A stretch of DNA of 64,000 nucleotides from Gammaproteobacteria bacterium (GTDB lineage: Bacteria; Pseudomonadota; Gammaproteobacteria; Steroidobacterales; Steroidobacteraceae). The first letter of the stretch is position 1. Every line of letters begins with the position of its first letter. Positions 51,470 through 60,770 of the stretch are shown one piece after another. The notes under the pieces were generated by a model. The model was not told where the DNA came from. It did no database searches and saw only the letters and a program-made list of their open reading frames with translations. The stretch spans positions 1-64,000 of the forward strand of contig VGUH01000010.1 of assembly GCA_016874295.1 (NCBI GenBank). The letters are read 5' to 3'. The position numbers and the translations under genes were made by a program.

Positions 51470-53076
51470 ATCCGGAACACGCCGTAGGACTCGGCAGCGG
51501 GCGCGGGTCCATGTGCCACGACCTCGAGCGCGAGACCGAGCACGCGGCGCGTGTCGAGCGGGTCGATGACGCCGTCGTCCCAGAGCCGGGCCGTGGCGTA
51601 GTAGGGGTTGCCCTGGCGCTCGTACTGGTCGCGGATGCCCGCCATGAAGGCCTCCTGCTCGGCGTCCGGCCAAGCGCCGCCTTTCGCCTCGATGCCGTCG
51701 CGGCGCACGGTGGCGAGCACGCTCGCCGCCTGCTCGCCGCCCATCACCGAAATGCGCGCGTTCGGCCAGGTCCACAGGAAGCGCCCGCCGTAGGCGCGCC
51801 CGCACATCGCGTAGTTGCCAGCGCCGAACGACCCGCCGATCACCACGGTCAGTTTCGGTACGGTCGAACAGGCGACCGCGGTCACCATCTTGGCGCCGTC
51901 GCGCGCGATGCCGCCCGCCTCGTAGCGGCGGCCGACCATGAAGCCGGTGATGTTCTGCAGGAACAAGAGCGGCACCTTGCGGCGATTGGCGAGCTGCACG
52001 AAGTGCGCGCCCTTCAGCGCCGACTCCGAGAACAGGATGCCGTTGTTGGCCAGGATCGCGACCGGGTAGCCCCACAGGTGCGCGAAGCCGCAGACCAGCG
52101 TCTTGCCGTACAGCGCCTTGAACTCGTGGAACTCCGAGCCGTCGACCAGCCGGGCGATCACCTCGCGCACGTCGTAGGGCTGGCGCAGGTCGCGCGGCAC
52201 GATGCCGTAGAGTTCGCCGGGCTCCTGCGCCGGCGGCGCTGCTGGCCGCCGCCCGAGCCAGGCGGCCGGGCTACGGTGCAGGCTGCCGATGGCTTCACGC
52301 GCCATGGCGAGCGCGTGCGCGTCGTTCTCCGCCAGGTGGTCCACGACACCCGACGTGCGGGCATGCACGTCGCCGCCGCCGAGCGTCTCGGCGTCGACGA
52401 CCTCGCCGGTCGCCGCCTTCACGAGCGGCGGCCCGCCGAGAAAGATCGTGCCCTGCTTGCGTACGATGATCGACTCGTCGCACATCGCGGGGACGTAGGC
52501 GCCGCCGGCGGTGCAGGAGCCCATCACCACCGCGAGCTGCGCAATGCCTGCCGCGGAGAGACGGGCCTGGTTGTAGAAGATGCGGCCGAAATGCTCGCGG
52601 TCGGGGAACACCTCGTCCTGCAGCGGCAGGAATGCGCCGCCCGAGTCGACCAGGTAGATGCAGGGCAGCCGGTTCTCGAGCGCGATCTCCTGCGCGCGCA
52701 GGTGCTTGCGCACCGTCATCGGGTAGTAGGTCCCGCCCTTGACGGTGGCGTCGTTGGCGACCACCAGGACCTCGCCGCCGTGGATGCGCCCGATGCCTGT
52801 GACCACGCCTGCGGACGGCGCGTCGTCGTCGTACATCCCGCCCGCGGCGAGCGGCGAGAGTTCGAGGAAGGGACTGCCGGGATCGAGCAGCGCTTCGATG
52901 CGCTCACGCGGCAGCAGCTTCCCGCGCGCCACGTGCCGGGCGCGAGCGTCCTCGCCGCCGCCCTGGGCCGCGAGCGCCTGGCGGCTGCGCAGGTCGGAGG
53001 TCAATGCGGCCATGTGCGCCGCGTTCCCGCGAAACTCCGCGCCGCCCGTGTCGACACGCGAGGCGATGCGCGTCAT
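51466..53076 (-). CDS. liuB: Methylcrotonoyl-CoA carboxylase carboxyltransferase subunit
   Basis: 536 residues, the length of MCC beta chains. Crotonase-type repeats with [52 protein letters not shown] and [15 protein letters not shown] are all characteristic of the 3-methylcrotonyl-CoA enzyme. It transfers the carboxyl from LiuD's biotin to 3-methylcrotonyl-CoA. The start overlaps the liuA stop (ATGA). Confidence 0.96.
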   Translation of the reverse strand: MTRIASRVDTGGAEFRGNAAHMAALTSDLRSRQALAAQGGGEDARARHVARGKLLPRERIEALLDPGSPFLELSPLAAGGMYDDDAPSAGVVTGIGRIHGGEVLVVANDATVKGGTYYPMTVRKHLRAQEIALENRLPCIYLVDSGGAFLPLQDEVFPDREHFGRIFYNQARLSAAGIAQLAVVMGSCTAGGAYVPAMCDESIIVRKQGTIFLGGPPLVKAATGEVVDAETLGGGDVHARTSGVVDHLAENDAHALAMAREAIGSLHRSPAAWLGRRPAAPPAQEPGELYGIVPRDLRQPYDVREVIARLVDGSEFHEFKALYGKTLVCGFAHLWGYPVAILANNGILFSESALKGAHFVQLANRRKVPLLFLQNITGFMVGRRYEAGGIARDGAKMVTAVACSTVPKLTVVIGGSFGAGNYAMCGRAYGGRFLWTWPNARISVMGGEQAASVLATVRRDGIEAKGGAWPDAEQEAFMAGIRDQYERQGNPYYATARLWDDGVIDPLDTRRVLGLALEVVAHGPAPAAESYGVFRM

Positions 53077-54239
53077 GGCGCGGTCGCCCTGAGCAGCTCG
53101 CGGCCGATCAGCATGCGGCGGATCTCGTTCGTGCCGGCGCCGATTTCGTACAGTTTCGCGTCGCGCAGGATGCGCCCGGCGGGGTACTCGTTGATGTAGC
53201 CGTTGCCACCCAGCACCTGGATGGCCTCGAGACCGGCACGCGTCGCGTTTTCCGACGCGATCAGCATGCAGGCAGCGGTGTCATAGCGGGTCGTGCGCCC
53301 GGCGTCGCAGGCGCGGGCCACCGCATACGCGTACGCGCGCGCGGCGTTGCAGGCGGCATAAAGGTCCGCGAGCTTGGCCTGCATGAGCTGAAAGCTGCCG
53401 ATCGGCCGGCCGAATTGCTCGCGGTCGTGCAGGTAGGGAATGACCAGGTCGAGCGCGGCGCGCATGAGCCCGAGCGGTCCCCCCGTCAGCACCAGGCGCT
53501 CGTAGTCGAGCCCCGACATCAGGATCTCCACGCCGCCGCCGGGGCGCCCCAGGAGGTTCGCATCCGGGACCAGGCAATCCTCGAACACGAGCTCGCAGGT
53601 GTCCGACCCGCGCATGCCGATCTTGTCGAGCTTCTGCGCGGCGCGATAGCCCTTCATCCCGCGTTCGACGATGAACGCGGTGATGCCCTTCGCGCCGCTC
53701 CCCGGTTCGATGGTCGCATAAATGATTGCCGTGTCGGCTTCCGGCCCGTTCGTGATCCACATCTTCGTACCGCTCAGCAGCCAGCCGCCGTCACGCCGCT
53801 CGGCCCGGGTGCGCATGGAGACGACGTCGGATCCGGACCCGGGCTCGCTCATCGCGAGCGCACCGACGTCTTCGCCGGACACTAGGCGGGGCAGGTAACG
53901 GCGCTTCTGGGCATCGTTGCCGAAGCGCCGCAGCTGGTTCACGCACAGGTTCGAATGCGCACCATAGGAGAGGCCGATTGAACCGGACGCGCGGCTGATC
54001 TCCTCCATGGCGACGACGTGCTCCAGATAGCCGAACCCGAGCCCGCCGTATTCCTCGGGGACTGTCATGCCGAGCAGGCCCATCGCGCCCATCTCGGGCC
54101 AGAGCTCGCGCGGAAAGCGGTTGCTGCGGTCGATCTCATCGGCCTGGGGCGCGATGCGCCGCTGGGCGAACTCGCGGACGGCCTGGCGCAGCTCCTCGAC
54201 CCGGGCGGGCAGGTCGAAATCGAAATCGACCGCAGACAT
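53073..54239 (-). CDS. liuA: Isovaleryl-CoA dehydrogenase
   Basis: 388 residues from ATG 54239; GGAG six bases upstream decides against the in-frame GTG at 54251. It is an acyl-CoA dehydrogenase: [14 protein letters not shown] (flavin region), [11 protein letters not shown] and the catalytic Glu in [19 protein letters not shown], which is the isovaleryl-CoA dehydrogenase position and signature. The end [20 protein letters not shown] completes the family pattern. It oxidises isovaleryl-CoA and passes electrons to ETF. First gene of the liu operon, with a promoter containing a GntR operator. Confidence 0.95.
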   Translation of the reverse strand: MSAVDFDFDLPARVEELRQAVREFAQRRIAPQADEIDRSNRFPRELWPEMGAMGLLGMTVPEEYGGLGFGYLEHVVAMEEISRASGSIGLSYGAHSNLCVNQLRRFGNDAQKRRYLPRLVSGEDVGALAMSEPGSGSDVVSMRTRAERRDGGWLLSGTKMWITNGPEADTAIIYATIEPGSGAKGITAFIVERGMKGYRAAQKLDKIGMRGSDTCELVFEDCLVPDANLLGRPGGGVEILMSGLDYERLVLTGGPLGLMRAALDLVIPYLHDREQFGRPIGSFQLMQAKLADLYAACNAARAYAYAVARACDAGRTTRYDTAACMLIASENATRAGLEAIQVLGGNGYINEYPAGRILRDAKLYEIGAGTNEIRRMLIGRELLRATAP

Positions 54240-54266
54240 TCGGAACTCCACCCCCGAGGTCTCGGC

Positions 54267-54295
54267 TTGCTTCCAATATCATATTGTCCGACAAT
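54267..54295 (+). promoter_or_regulatory. Candidate promoter of the GntR regulator gene
   Basis: TTGCTT (54267-54272) and GACAAT (54290-54295) are 17 bases apart on the plus strand. The -10 box lies within the palindromic operator, so the regulator would repress itself. Match quality is modest (three and four of six). Confidence 0.35.
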
Positions 54296-54306
54296 CGGAC
54301 AGGCAA
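54278..54306 (-). promoter_or_regulatory. liu operon promoter
   Basis: On the minus strand TTGCCT (54306-54301) and TATGAT (54283-54278, five of six) are 17 bases apart. The expected start near 54271 gives a leader of about 30 bases before liuA. The spacer is occupied almost entirely by the regulator operator. Confidence 0.65.
54283..54301. promoter_or_regulatory. Palindromic operator for the GntR/FCD regulator
   Basis: Two overlapping perfect palindromes: ATTGTC-C-GACAAT (54283-54295) and TGTCCGA-CAA-TCGGACA (54285-54301). The core TTGTCCGACAA fits the TNGTNNNACNA pattern bound by FadR-subfamily GntR proteins. It lies between liuA and the gntR gene and fills the spacer of the liu promoter, so bound regulator would exclude RNA polymerase. 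Confidence 0.7.
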
Positions 54307-54324
54307 GTACTTGAGACTCAACAT

Positions 54325-55083
54325 ATGCGCCCGATGTTCGACCCGGTCAGCTATGCCCCCGCCTATCTGCGGGTGTCGGAGGCGATCCGCACCCGGATCC
54401 TCGGCCGCGAACTCCGGGAAGGGCAGGTCCTGCCGACGGAGACCGAGCTGGCACGCCAGTTCGAGGTGAACCGCTCGACTGTCCGGGAAGCCTTGCGCAA
54501 GCTCGAGAGTGCCGGGCTGCTGGGCCGGCGCCGCGGCGGAAAACGGCTGATCGTCACGCGCCCGACGCGCGAGGCGGTCGGCGGCGGCCTGTCGCAGGCG
54601 CTCACCTTGCATCGGGCACGCGTGGTGGACGTGTGGGAGGCCCTGCAGGCGGTCCAGCCCGGCATCGCGTCGGCCGCCGCCCTGCGCCGTTCGCCGGCCG
54701 CGCTAGCCAAGCTGTCCGCGTGCGCGAACCGGTTTGCGGCGCGTTCCGGCGAGCGTGAGGCGACGGTGACCGACGTCGCGGATTTCTTCGACGCGCTCGC
54801 CGAGGCCGGCGCGAATCCCGTCTTTCACCTGCTGAACGAGCCGCTGCTGCGCCTGCTGAAGCCGAGTCTTGCCGTGATCATCGACCGCGTGCCGCAGGCC
54901 AGGGTTCGAATCGGGGCGGCGCAGGTGGCGATCCTTGCCGCCGTCAAGGCGCGCGACGCGAAGCGGGCCGCCGAGTGGATGACCCGCCACGTGCGCGACT
55001 TTCGCCGCGGCTACGAAGTCGCCGGGATCGACCTGGCGACCGAGGTGGGGGAACCACCGGCGGTGACGTCTGCGATCAGCTGA
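54325..55083 (+). CDS. GntR-family regulator (FCD/FadR subfamily)
   Basis: 252 residues from ATG 54325. The winged helix-turn-helix covers about residues 15-80 (LPTETELARQFEVNRSTVRE, then LRKLESAGLLGRRRG). The C-terminal FCD all-helical effector domain has Asp and His candidates for the metal site (VWEALQAVQPG, FDALAEAGAN, MTRHVRDFRRGY). It is divergent from liuA and has a strong operator in between, so it probably represses the liu genes and itself until an acyl-CoA or acid intermediate is present. In Pseudomonas the liu operon is controlled by a MerR protein (LiuR) instead. It overlaps the convergent thiolase gene by eight bases. Confidence 0.88.
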   Translation: MRPMFDPVSYAPAYLRVSEAIRTRILGRELREGQVLPTETELARQFEVNRSTVREALRKLESAGLLGRRRGGKRLIVTRPTREAVGGGLSQALTLHRARVVDVWEALQAVQPGIASAAALRRSPAALAKLSACANRFAARSGEREATVTDVADFFDALAEAGANPVFHLLNEPLLRLLKPSLAVIIDRVPQARVRIGAAQVAILAAVKARDAKRAAEWMTRHVRDFRRGYEVAGIDLATEVGEPPAVTSAIS

Positions 55084-56257
55084 GCTCGACCGCGACCGCC
55101 GTCGCTTCACCGCCGCCGATGCACAGCGCCGCGAGGCCGCGCTTCCTGCCGTGCCGCCGCAGCGCATGAATCAGGGTCGTCAGGATGCGCGCGCCCGTCG
55201 CGCCGATCGGGTGGCCGAGCGCGCAGGCGCCGCCGTGCACATTGACCTTGTCGTGCGGGATGCCGATGTCCCTCATGGCCGCCATGGTCACGACCGCGAA
55301 GGCTTCGTTGACCTCGAAGAGGTCGACGTCGGCGGCCTTCCAGCCGGCGCGCTGGAGCGCCGACTGGATCGCGCCGACCGGCGCGATCGTGAACCACTCC
55401 GGCTCCTGCGCATGGCTCGCGTGCGCGACGATGCGCGCGATCGGTTTGAGCCCGGCCCTGGCGGCGGCGCTTGCACCCGCGAGCAGGAGTGCGGCGGCGC
55501 CGTCGGAGATCGAGGAGGAGCTCGCCGCCGTGACGGTGCCGTCCTTGCCGAATGCCGGCTTGAGCGTCGGAATCTTGTCCACCGAAACCGTGAATGGTGT
55601 TTCGTCGCGCTCAATGCGGCGCTCGCCCTTGCGGTCCTTGACCGTGACGGCGCAGATCTCATCGACGAACGCGCCCGATTCCACGGCGGCAATCGCGCGG
55701 CGCACCGACTCGGCCGCGAACGCGTCCTGGTCAGCGCGCGTGAATGCATAGCGTGCCGCGGTCGCATCGGCAAAGCAGCCCATGAGCTTGCCGTCCCAGG
55801 GGCTCTGCAGGCCGTCGTAGAACATGTGGTCGAGGATCTCGCCGTGACCCATGCGGTAGCCGGCTCGCGCCTTGGGCAGCAGGTAGGGGGCATTGGTCAT
55901 CGATTCGAGCCCGCCGGCGAGCACGAAGTTGGCGCTGCCCGCGGCGATCTGGTCGGCACCGTACATCACTGCTTTCATGGCGGAACCGCACATCTTGTTG
56001 ACCGTGGTCGCGGGCACGGCGCGCGGCACGCCCGCGGCGATGGCCGCCTGCCGGGCGGGTGCCTGTCCCTGGCCGGCAGGCAGCACGCAGCCCATCACGA
56101 CTTCGTTGACGAACGCGGGATCCGCACCCGCACTCTCGAGCGCGCCAGCGATTGCCGCCGCACCGAGCGCGTGGCCCGGAACATTGGCGAACACGCCGAG
56201 CATGGCCCCGATGGGCGTGCGACGGGCGCTCAGGATGACGACAGATTCGTGGGCCAT
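55076..56257 (-). CDS. Acetyl-CoA C-acetyltransferase (thiolase)
   Basis: 393 residues from ATG 56257; upstream in-frame codons give an unlikely leader. Nucleophile Cys in VNKMCGSAMKAV, His in HGGACALGHPIGATGAR and the second Cys in ALCIGGGEA. AtoB/PhaA-type thiolases interconvert two acetyl-CoA and acetoacetyl-CoA; here it would cleave acetoacetyl-CoA made by the synthetase at 40.7-42.6 kb. It converges on and overlaps the regulator gene by eight bases and diverges from icmF with 150 bases between. Confidence 0.92.
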   Translation of the reverse strand: MAHESVVILSARRTPIGAMLGVFANVPGHALGAAAIAGALESAGADPAFVNEVVMGCVLPAGQGQAPARQAAIAAGVPRAVPATTVNKMCGSAMKAVMYGADQIAAGSANFVLAGGLESMTNAPYLLPKARAGYRMGHGEILDHMFYDGLQSPWDGKLMGCFADATAARYAFTRADQDAFAAESVRRAIAAVESGAFVDEICAVTVKDRKGERRIERDETPFTVSVDKIPTLKPAFGKDGTVTAASSSSISDGAAALLLAGASAAARAGLKPIARIVAHASHAQEPEWFTIAPVGAIQSALQRAGWKAADVDLFEVNEAFAVVTMAAMRDIGIPHDKVNVHGGACALGHPIGATGARILTTLIHALRRHGRKRGLAALCIGGGEATAVAVELS

Positions 56258-56407
56258 GGTTGCTATCCCGTTCCGGCGGATGGAGGCTATTTTGCCGTGC
56301 AACAGGCTGGCTGTCGCCCCGGCTGTGGCGAGACAACTGCCGCCTGCCACTTAGCCGGCCGCGGACCGCAACGCTAAACTGTCCGGAAGTCGCGCGTGGG
56401 AGACCCG

Positions 56408-59400
56408 ATGAGCAGCCCGGCCGAGCGGATCGACAAGGCGGCAGCCGCCGACCGCAGTCCCCTGCGCTTCGTGAGCGCAGCCTCGCTGTTCGACGGCCAC
56501 GACGCCGCGATCAACATCATCCGCCGGATCCTGCAGGCGCACGGGGCGGAAGTCGTGCACCTCGGCCATAACCGCAGCGTCGCCGACATCGTCCGGGCCG
56601 CGATCCAGGAGGATGCCGATGGCATCGCCGTCAGCAGCTACCAGGGCGGGCACAACGAGTACTTCCGCTACATGGTGGACCGGTTGAAGGCCGAGGGTGC
56701 GTCGCACATCCGCATCGTGGTCGGCGGCGGCGGGACCATCGCCTCGCACGAGGTCGAGGAACTCGAGGCTTACGGCATCGAGAAGATCTACACGCCGGAC
56801 GACGGCCTCCGGCTCGGTCTCGACGGCATGATCGAGGACGTCATCCGGCGCGTGCGCGCGTCGCCGCGGCCGGTATTTGACGGCACCGGCGTCAGTGCCG
56901 ACGACCCGGTGAACCTCGCGCGGGCGATCACGCTGCTCGAACAGGGCCACGAGCCGGAGGTCGCGCGCGTCAGGAGCGCCGCGGGCAAGACGCTCAATCG
57001 CCCGCCCGTGATCGGCATCACCGGGACCGGCGGGGCCGGCAAGTCCTCGCTCACCGACGAGATCCTGAACCGCATCGTGCGCTTCTTTCCGGACCGCCGC
57101 GTCGCCGTCGTCGCCATGGACCCGACACGCAGGCGCTCCGGCGGGGCGCTGCTCGGCGACCGGATACGCATGAACGCGCTCGCGAACGAGCAACTCTTCA
57201 TGCGCTCGCTGGCGACGCGCCGGCAGCACCTCGCGACCTCCGCGGTGCTGGCCGACACCGTCCAGCTCCTGAAGTCGGCGGGATTCGACCTGATCGTGGT
57301 CGAGACGGCGGGTATCGGGCAGAGCGACACCGAAATCGTGGACCTCGTCGACCTGTCGCTGTACGTCATGACGGCCGACTACGGCGCCGCCAGCCAGCTC
57401 GAGAAGATCGACATGCTGGACTTCGCCGACTTCATCGTGCTCAACAAGTTCGAGAAGCGCGGCGCCGAGGACGCGCTCCGCGACGTGCGCAAGCAGGTGG
57501 CGCGCAATCGCAAGCTGTTCAAGACGCCGCCCGAGGCGCTGCCGGTGTTCCCGACCATTGCCAGCCAGTTCAACGACGCCGGCGTCAACGCGCTGTTCGC
57601 GGCGCTCTGCGCGCGCCTGAACGAACAGTGGGGCCGCGTCCGGCCGTGGCACCCGGAGGGCCTCGCGCCGGTCGGTGTGCCCGCGCGGCAGGCGATCATT
57701 CCGGGCGCGCAGGTGCGCTACCTCGCGGAGATCGCGGCCGGCGGCCGCGGCGCGCAGCGTGCCGCGCTGGCGGGTGCCGCCGCCGCAAGCCGTGCGCACG
57801 GCCTGCACCGCGCCCTGCAGGCGATCGGCGACGCGGAGCTCCCGGCCCCGCTCGAGCGCTGCGCGGAGGCCGCGCTAGCCGCGGGTGACGCCTCGCGGCA
57901 GGTATTGCACCGCGCTTATAACGCCGCCCTTGACGAGATCGGGGCGGAGAGCCTGGCATTGCTGCGCGAGTGGCCCGCGCGCCGCGCGGCCGCGGCGGCC
58001 GACGAGTTCTGCTATCGGGTGCGCGACCGCGAGGTGCGCGGGCCGAACTACACCGAGTCGCTCTCGCACCTGCGGCTGCCGAAGATCGCGGCGCCGGCGC
58101 ACGAGGACTGGGGCGCGCAGCTCGCGTTCCTGCTGACCGAGAACCTGCCCGGTTCCTACCCGTACACCGGCGGCATCTATGCCTACCGGCGCGAGGACGA
58201 GGATCCGACCCGCATGTTCGCGGGCGAGGGGATGCCGGAACGCACCAACCGGCGCTTCCACTATCTGGCGCGCGGGCACCAGGCGACCCGGCTTTCGACG
58301 GCATTCGACTCGACCACGCTCTACGGCGAGGATCCGGACGAGCGGCCCGACGTTTACGGGCGCATTGGCAATTCGGGCGTGTCGATCGCGAGCCTCGACG
58401 ACATGAAGCGGCTTTATTCGGGATTCGACCTGTGCGCGCCGTCGACCTCGGTGTCGATGACGATCAACGGACCCGCGCCGATGATCCTCGCCATGTTCAT
58501 GAACACCGCCGTGGACCAGCAGGTCGAGAAATGGCTGCGCGCGAATGGGCGCTGGGAGGAGGCGGAAGCAAGGATCGCGAAGCTGTTTGCCGGCCGCGAG
58601 CGGCCGGGCTACCGCGGCGAGTTGCCCGCCGGCCACGACGGCTCGGGGCTCGGCCTGCTCGGCGTGAGCGGCGACCAGCTGGTGGACGCCGGGACTTACG
58701 CGCGGCTCCGCGCCGACGCGCTCACGCGCGTGCGCGGCACGGTGCAGGCCGACATCCTCAAGGAGGACCAGGCGCAGAACACCTGCATTTTCTCGACCGA
58801 GTTTGCGCTCAGGATGATGGGCGACGTGCAGCAGTTCTTCACCGCTAATGGCGTACGCAATTTCTACTCGGTGTCGATATCCGGCTACCACATCGCCGAG
58901 GCGGGGGCGAACCCGGTCTCGCAGCTCGCGTTCACGCTCGCCAACGGCTTCACGATCGTCGAGTACTACCTGTCGCGCGGCATGAAGGTTGACGACTTCG
59001 CGCCCAACCTGTCGTTCTTCTTCTCGAACGGCATGGACCCGGAGTACGCGGTGATCGGGCGCGTGGCGCGGCGCATCTGGGCGCGCGCGATGCGTGACCG
59101 CTACGGCGCCTCGGCCCGCAGCCAGATGCTCAAGTACCACGTGCAGACGTCCGGGCGCTCGCTGCACGCGCGCGAAATCCAGTTCAATGACATCCGCACC
59201 ACGCTGCAGGCGATGTACGCGCTGTTCGACAGCTGCAACAGCCTGCACACCAACGCCTACGACGAGGCGATCACCACGCCGACCGAGGAGAGCGTCAGGC
59301 GTGCGGTGGCGATCCAGCTCATCATCGCGCGCGAGCTCGGGCTCAACCAGAACCAGAATCCCTGGCAGGGCTCGTTCGTGATCGAGCGCCTGACCGAGCT

Positions 59401-59836
59401 GGTCGAGGAGGCGGTGTACCGCGAGTTCGAGGATCTGTCCGAGCGGGGTGGCGTGCTGGGCGCCATGGAGACCATGTACCAGCGCGGCAAGATCCAGGAG
59501 GAGTCGCTGTACTACGAGCACAAGAAGCACGACGGCAGCCTGCCGATCATCGGCGTCAACACCTTCCTGCCGGAGCAGGGCAGCCACGACGAGATCAGGA
59601 ACGCCGAGCTGATCCGGTCGACCGAGGAGGAGAAGCAGGCGCAGGTCGCCGCGGTGCGCGCCTACAACGAAGCGCACGCCGCGACGCAGGCGGCGGCGCT
59701 CGGCCGCCTGCAGGCGACGGCCGCGTCGGGAGGCAACGTGTTCGGCGAGCTCTTGGAGACGGTCAAGTCCGCGTCGCTGGGCCGTATTTCGCGCGCGCTG
59801 TACGCGGTCGGCGGCCAGTATCGCCGCAACATGTGA
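56408..59836 (+). CDS. icmF: Fused isobutyryl-CoA mutase with G-protein chaperone (IcmF)
   Basis: 1142 residues from ATG 56408 (GGAG upstream). Domain order: B12 binding (about 20-150, ASLFDGHDAAINIIRRIL with DxHxxG-like lower ligand), a MeaB-type GTPase chaperone (about 200-420: GITGTGGAGKSSLTDE, VVETAGIGQSDTEIVD, VLNKFEKRG), a linker, and the mutase TIM barrel (about 560-1140: SYPYTGGIYAYRRE, RNFHYLARGHQ-like RRFHYLARGHQATRLSTAFD, GNSGVSIASLDDM). IcmF interconverts isobutyryl- and butyryl-CoA and some isovaleryl/pivalyl-CoA, and repairs its own cofactor. It needs adenosylcobalamin. It joins the leucine/isovalerate block by position. Confidence 0.95.
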   Translation: MSSPAERIDKAAAADRSPLRFVSAASLFDGHDAAINIIRRILQAHGAEVVHLGHNRSVADIVRAAIQEDADGIAVSSYQGGHNEYFRYMVDRLKAEGASHIRIVVGGGGTIASHEVEELEAYGIEKIYTPDDGLRLGLDGMIEDVIRRVRASPRPVFDGTGVSADDPVNLARAITLLEQGHEPEVARVRSAAGKTLNRPPVIGITGTGGAGKSSLTDEILNRIVRFFPDRRVAVVAMDPTRRRSGGALLGDRIRMNALANEQLFMRSLATRRQHLATSAVLADTVQLLKSAGFDLIVVETAGIGQSDTEIVDLVDLSLYVMTADYGAASQLEKIDMLDFADFIVLNKFEKRGAEDALRDVRKQVARNRKLFKTPPEALPVFPTIASQFNDAGVNALFAALCARLNEQWGRVRPWHPEGLAPVGVPARQAIIPGAQVRYLAEIAAGGRGAQRAALAGAAAASRAHGLHRALQAIGDAELPAPLERCAEAALAAGDASRQVLHRAYNAALDEIGAESLALLREWPARRAAAAADEFCYRVRDREVRGPNYTESLSHLRLPKIAAPAHEDWGAQLAFLLTENLPGSYPYTGGIYAYRREDEDPTRMFAGEGMPERTNRRFHYLARGHQATRLSTAFDSTTLYGEDPDERPDVYGRIGNSGVSIASLDDMKRLYSGFDLCAPSTSVSMTINGPAPMILAMFMNTAVDQQVEKWLRANGRWEEAEARIAKLFAGRERPGYRGELPAGHDGSGLGLLGVSGDQLVDAGTYARLRADALTRVRGTVQADILKEDQAQNTCIFSTEFALRMMGDVQQFFTANGVRNFYSVSISGYHIAEAGANPVSQLAFTLANGFTIVEYYLSRGMKVDDFAPNLSFFFSNGMDPEYAVIGRVARRIWARAMRDRYGASARSQMLKYHVQTSGRSLHAREIQFNDIRTTLQAMYALFDSCNSLHTNAYDEAITTPTEESVRRAVAIQLIIARELGLNQNQNPWQGSFVIERLTELVEEAVYREFEDLSERGGVLGAMETMYQRGKIQEESLYYEHKKHDGSLPIIGVNTFLPEQGSHDEIRNAELIRSTEEEKQAQVAAVRAYNEAHAATQAAALGRLQATAASGGNVFGELLETVKSASLGRISRALYAVGGQYRRNM

Positions 59837-59838
59837 TT

Positions 59839-59861
59839 GTGAAGGGGTGCGTCCCCGTCAC
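59839..59861. terminator. Hairpin between icmF and plsC-like gene
   Basis: GTGA-a-GGGG (59839-59847) and CCCC-g-TCAC (59853-59861) pair around a five-base loop with one mismatch. It lies between the convergent icmF and acyltransferase genes and covers the latter's stop codon. It recalls the perfect terminator at 29766-29793. Confidence 0.5.
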
Positions 59862-60574
59862 AAGAGCGGCTCGCGGGTTGCGGCGGCAATGCGCTCGCGG
59901 GCGGCGTCGCGCAATTCCGACGCCGCGTCGCCGGCACCCGTGCGGGCGGGCAGCGGATCGAGCACCTCGATGGCAATGCGGGACCAATGCGGCCACCGCT
60001 GCGTGCCGCCCAGCACCTCGCGCGTGCCCCGGATCGCGACCGGTGCGACCGGAAGACCGGTGCGCGCCGCCAGCGCGAACGCCCCGTCGTGGAACCGGCC
60101 GATCCCCTGGTCGGGGCTGAATGTCCCCTCCGGGAAGAACGCGACCGCTTCGCCGCGCTCCAGGGCCCGCAGGATCCGGCGCGCATCGCCGGCGCCCTCG
60201 TGGCGATTGTTGCGCTCGACGAAGTGGTGGCCGAGCCGCTGCAGCAGGTAGCCGAGCACCGGTGCGCGCGATGCCTCTTTCTTGATCACGAAGCCGAAGC
60301 GCGGCGGCAGGTGGGCGAACAGCAGCGGCCCGTCGAGATAGCTGGCGTGGTTCGCGACGATGACGCAGCCCGTCGCCGGTAGGCGGTCGAGACCGTTGCG
60401 GCGCACCGGCAGCCCGCTCAACAGGAAATAGGCGCGGCAAACCGCGCCCGCCGTGGCGCGACGCGCGGTGAGCCCCGGCAGCAGCAGGATCGCGAAGCCT
60501 GCGAGCAGCACGACCGGGATTACGAGCAGGAAGGCCCAGAGGCCCCATGCGAGTTGCAGCGGATTCCGGGTCAT
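59858..60574 (-). CDS. 1-Acyl-sn-glycerol-3-phosphate acyltransferase (PlsC-like)
   Basis: 238 residues. The first 40 form a membrane anchor (LLVIPVVLLAGFAILLLPG). The acyltransferase HxxxxD motif is in VANHASYLDG and the glycerophosphate-binding motif in FFPEGTFSPDQG, both intact. It transfers the second acyl chain to lysophosphatidic acid, or a related lysophospholipid, at the inner membrane. Divergent from xerD across about 200 bases that contain a perfect GTTATAAC palindrome (60626-60633) but no clear promoter pair. Confidence 0.9.
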   Translation of the reverse strand: MTRNPLQLAWGLWAFLLVIPVVLLAGFAILLLPGLTARRATAGAVCRAYFLLSGLPVRRNGLDRLPATGCVIVANHASYLDGPLLFAHLPPRFGFVIKKEASRAPVLGYLLQRLGHHFVERNNRHEGAGDARRILRALERGEAVAFFPEGTFSPDQGIGRFHDGAFALAARTGLPVAPVAIRGTREVLGGTQRWPHWSRIAIEVLDPLPARTGAGDAASELRDAARERIAAATREPLL

Positions 60575-60770
60575 GGGGCGGGGCGTCGATTCGGCCTCAG
60601 GTACTGTGAACTGGTTCCGGTTATGTTATAACGGTCATAGGGCTCTGTGAGGCGGGTCACGCTGACCGCAGCCGGGCCAAACCATACTGCGCCCGCGTTC
60701 TGTCGCACCAGCCTGGTGCGCGCGATCCCGCGCCGGTACAGGCAGCCGCGACGGACAGCAGGACAGGTCC

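Noticed and set aside
60626-60633. GTTATAAC palindrome between plsC-like gene and xerD as a promoter
   Set aside because: It could contain a -10 box in both directions but no acceptable -35 lies at the right distance on either strand.
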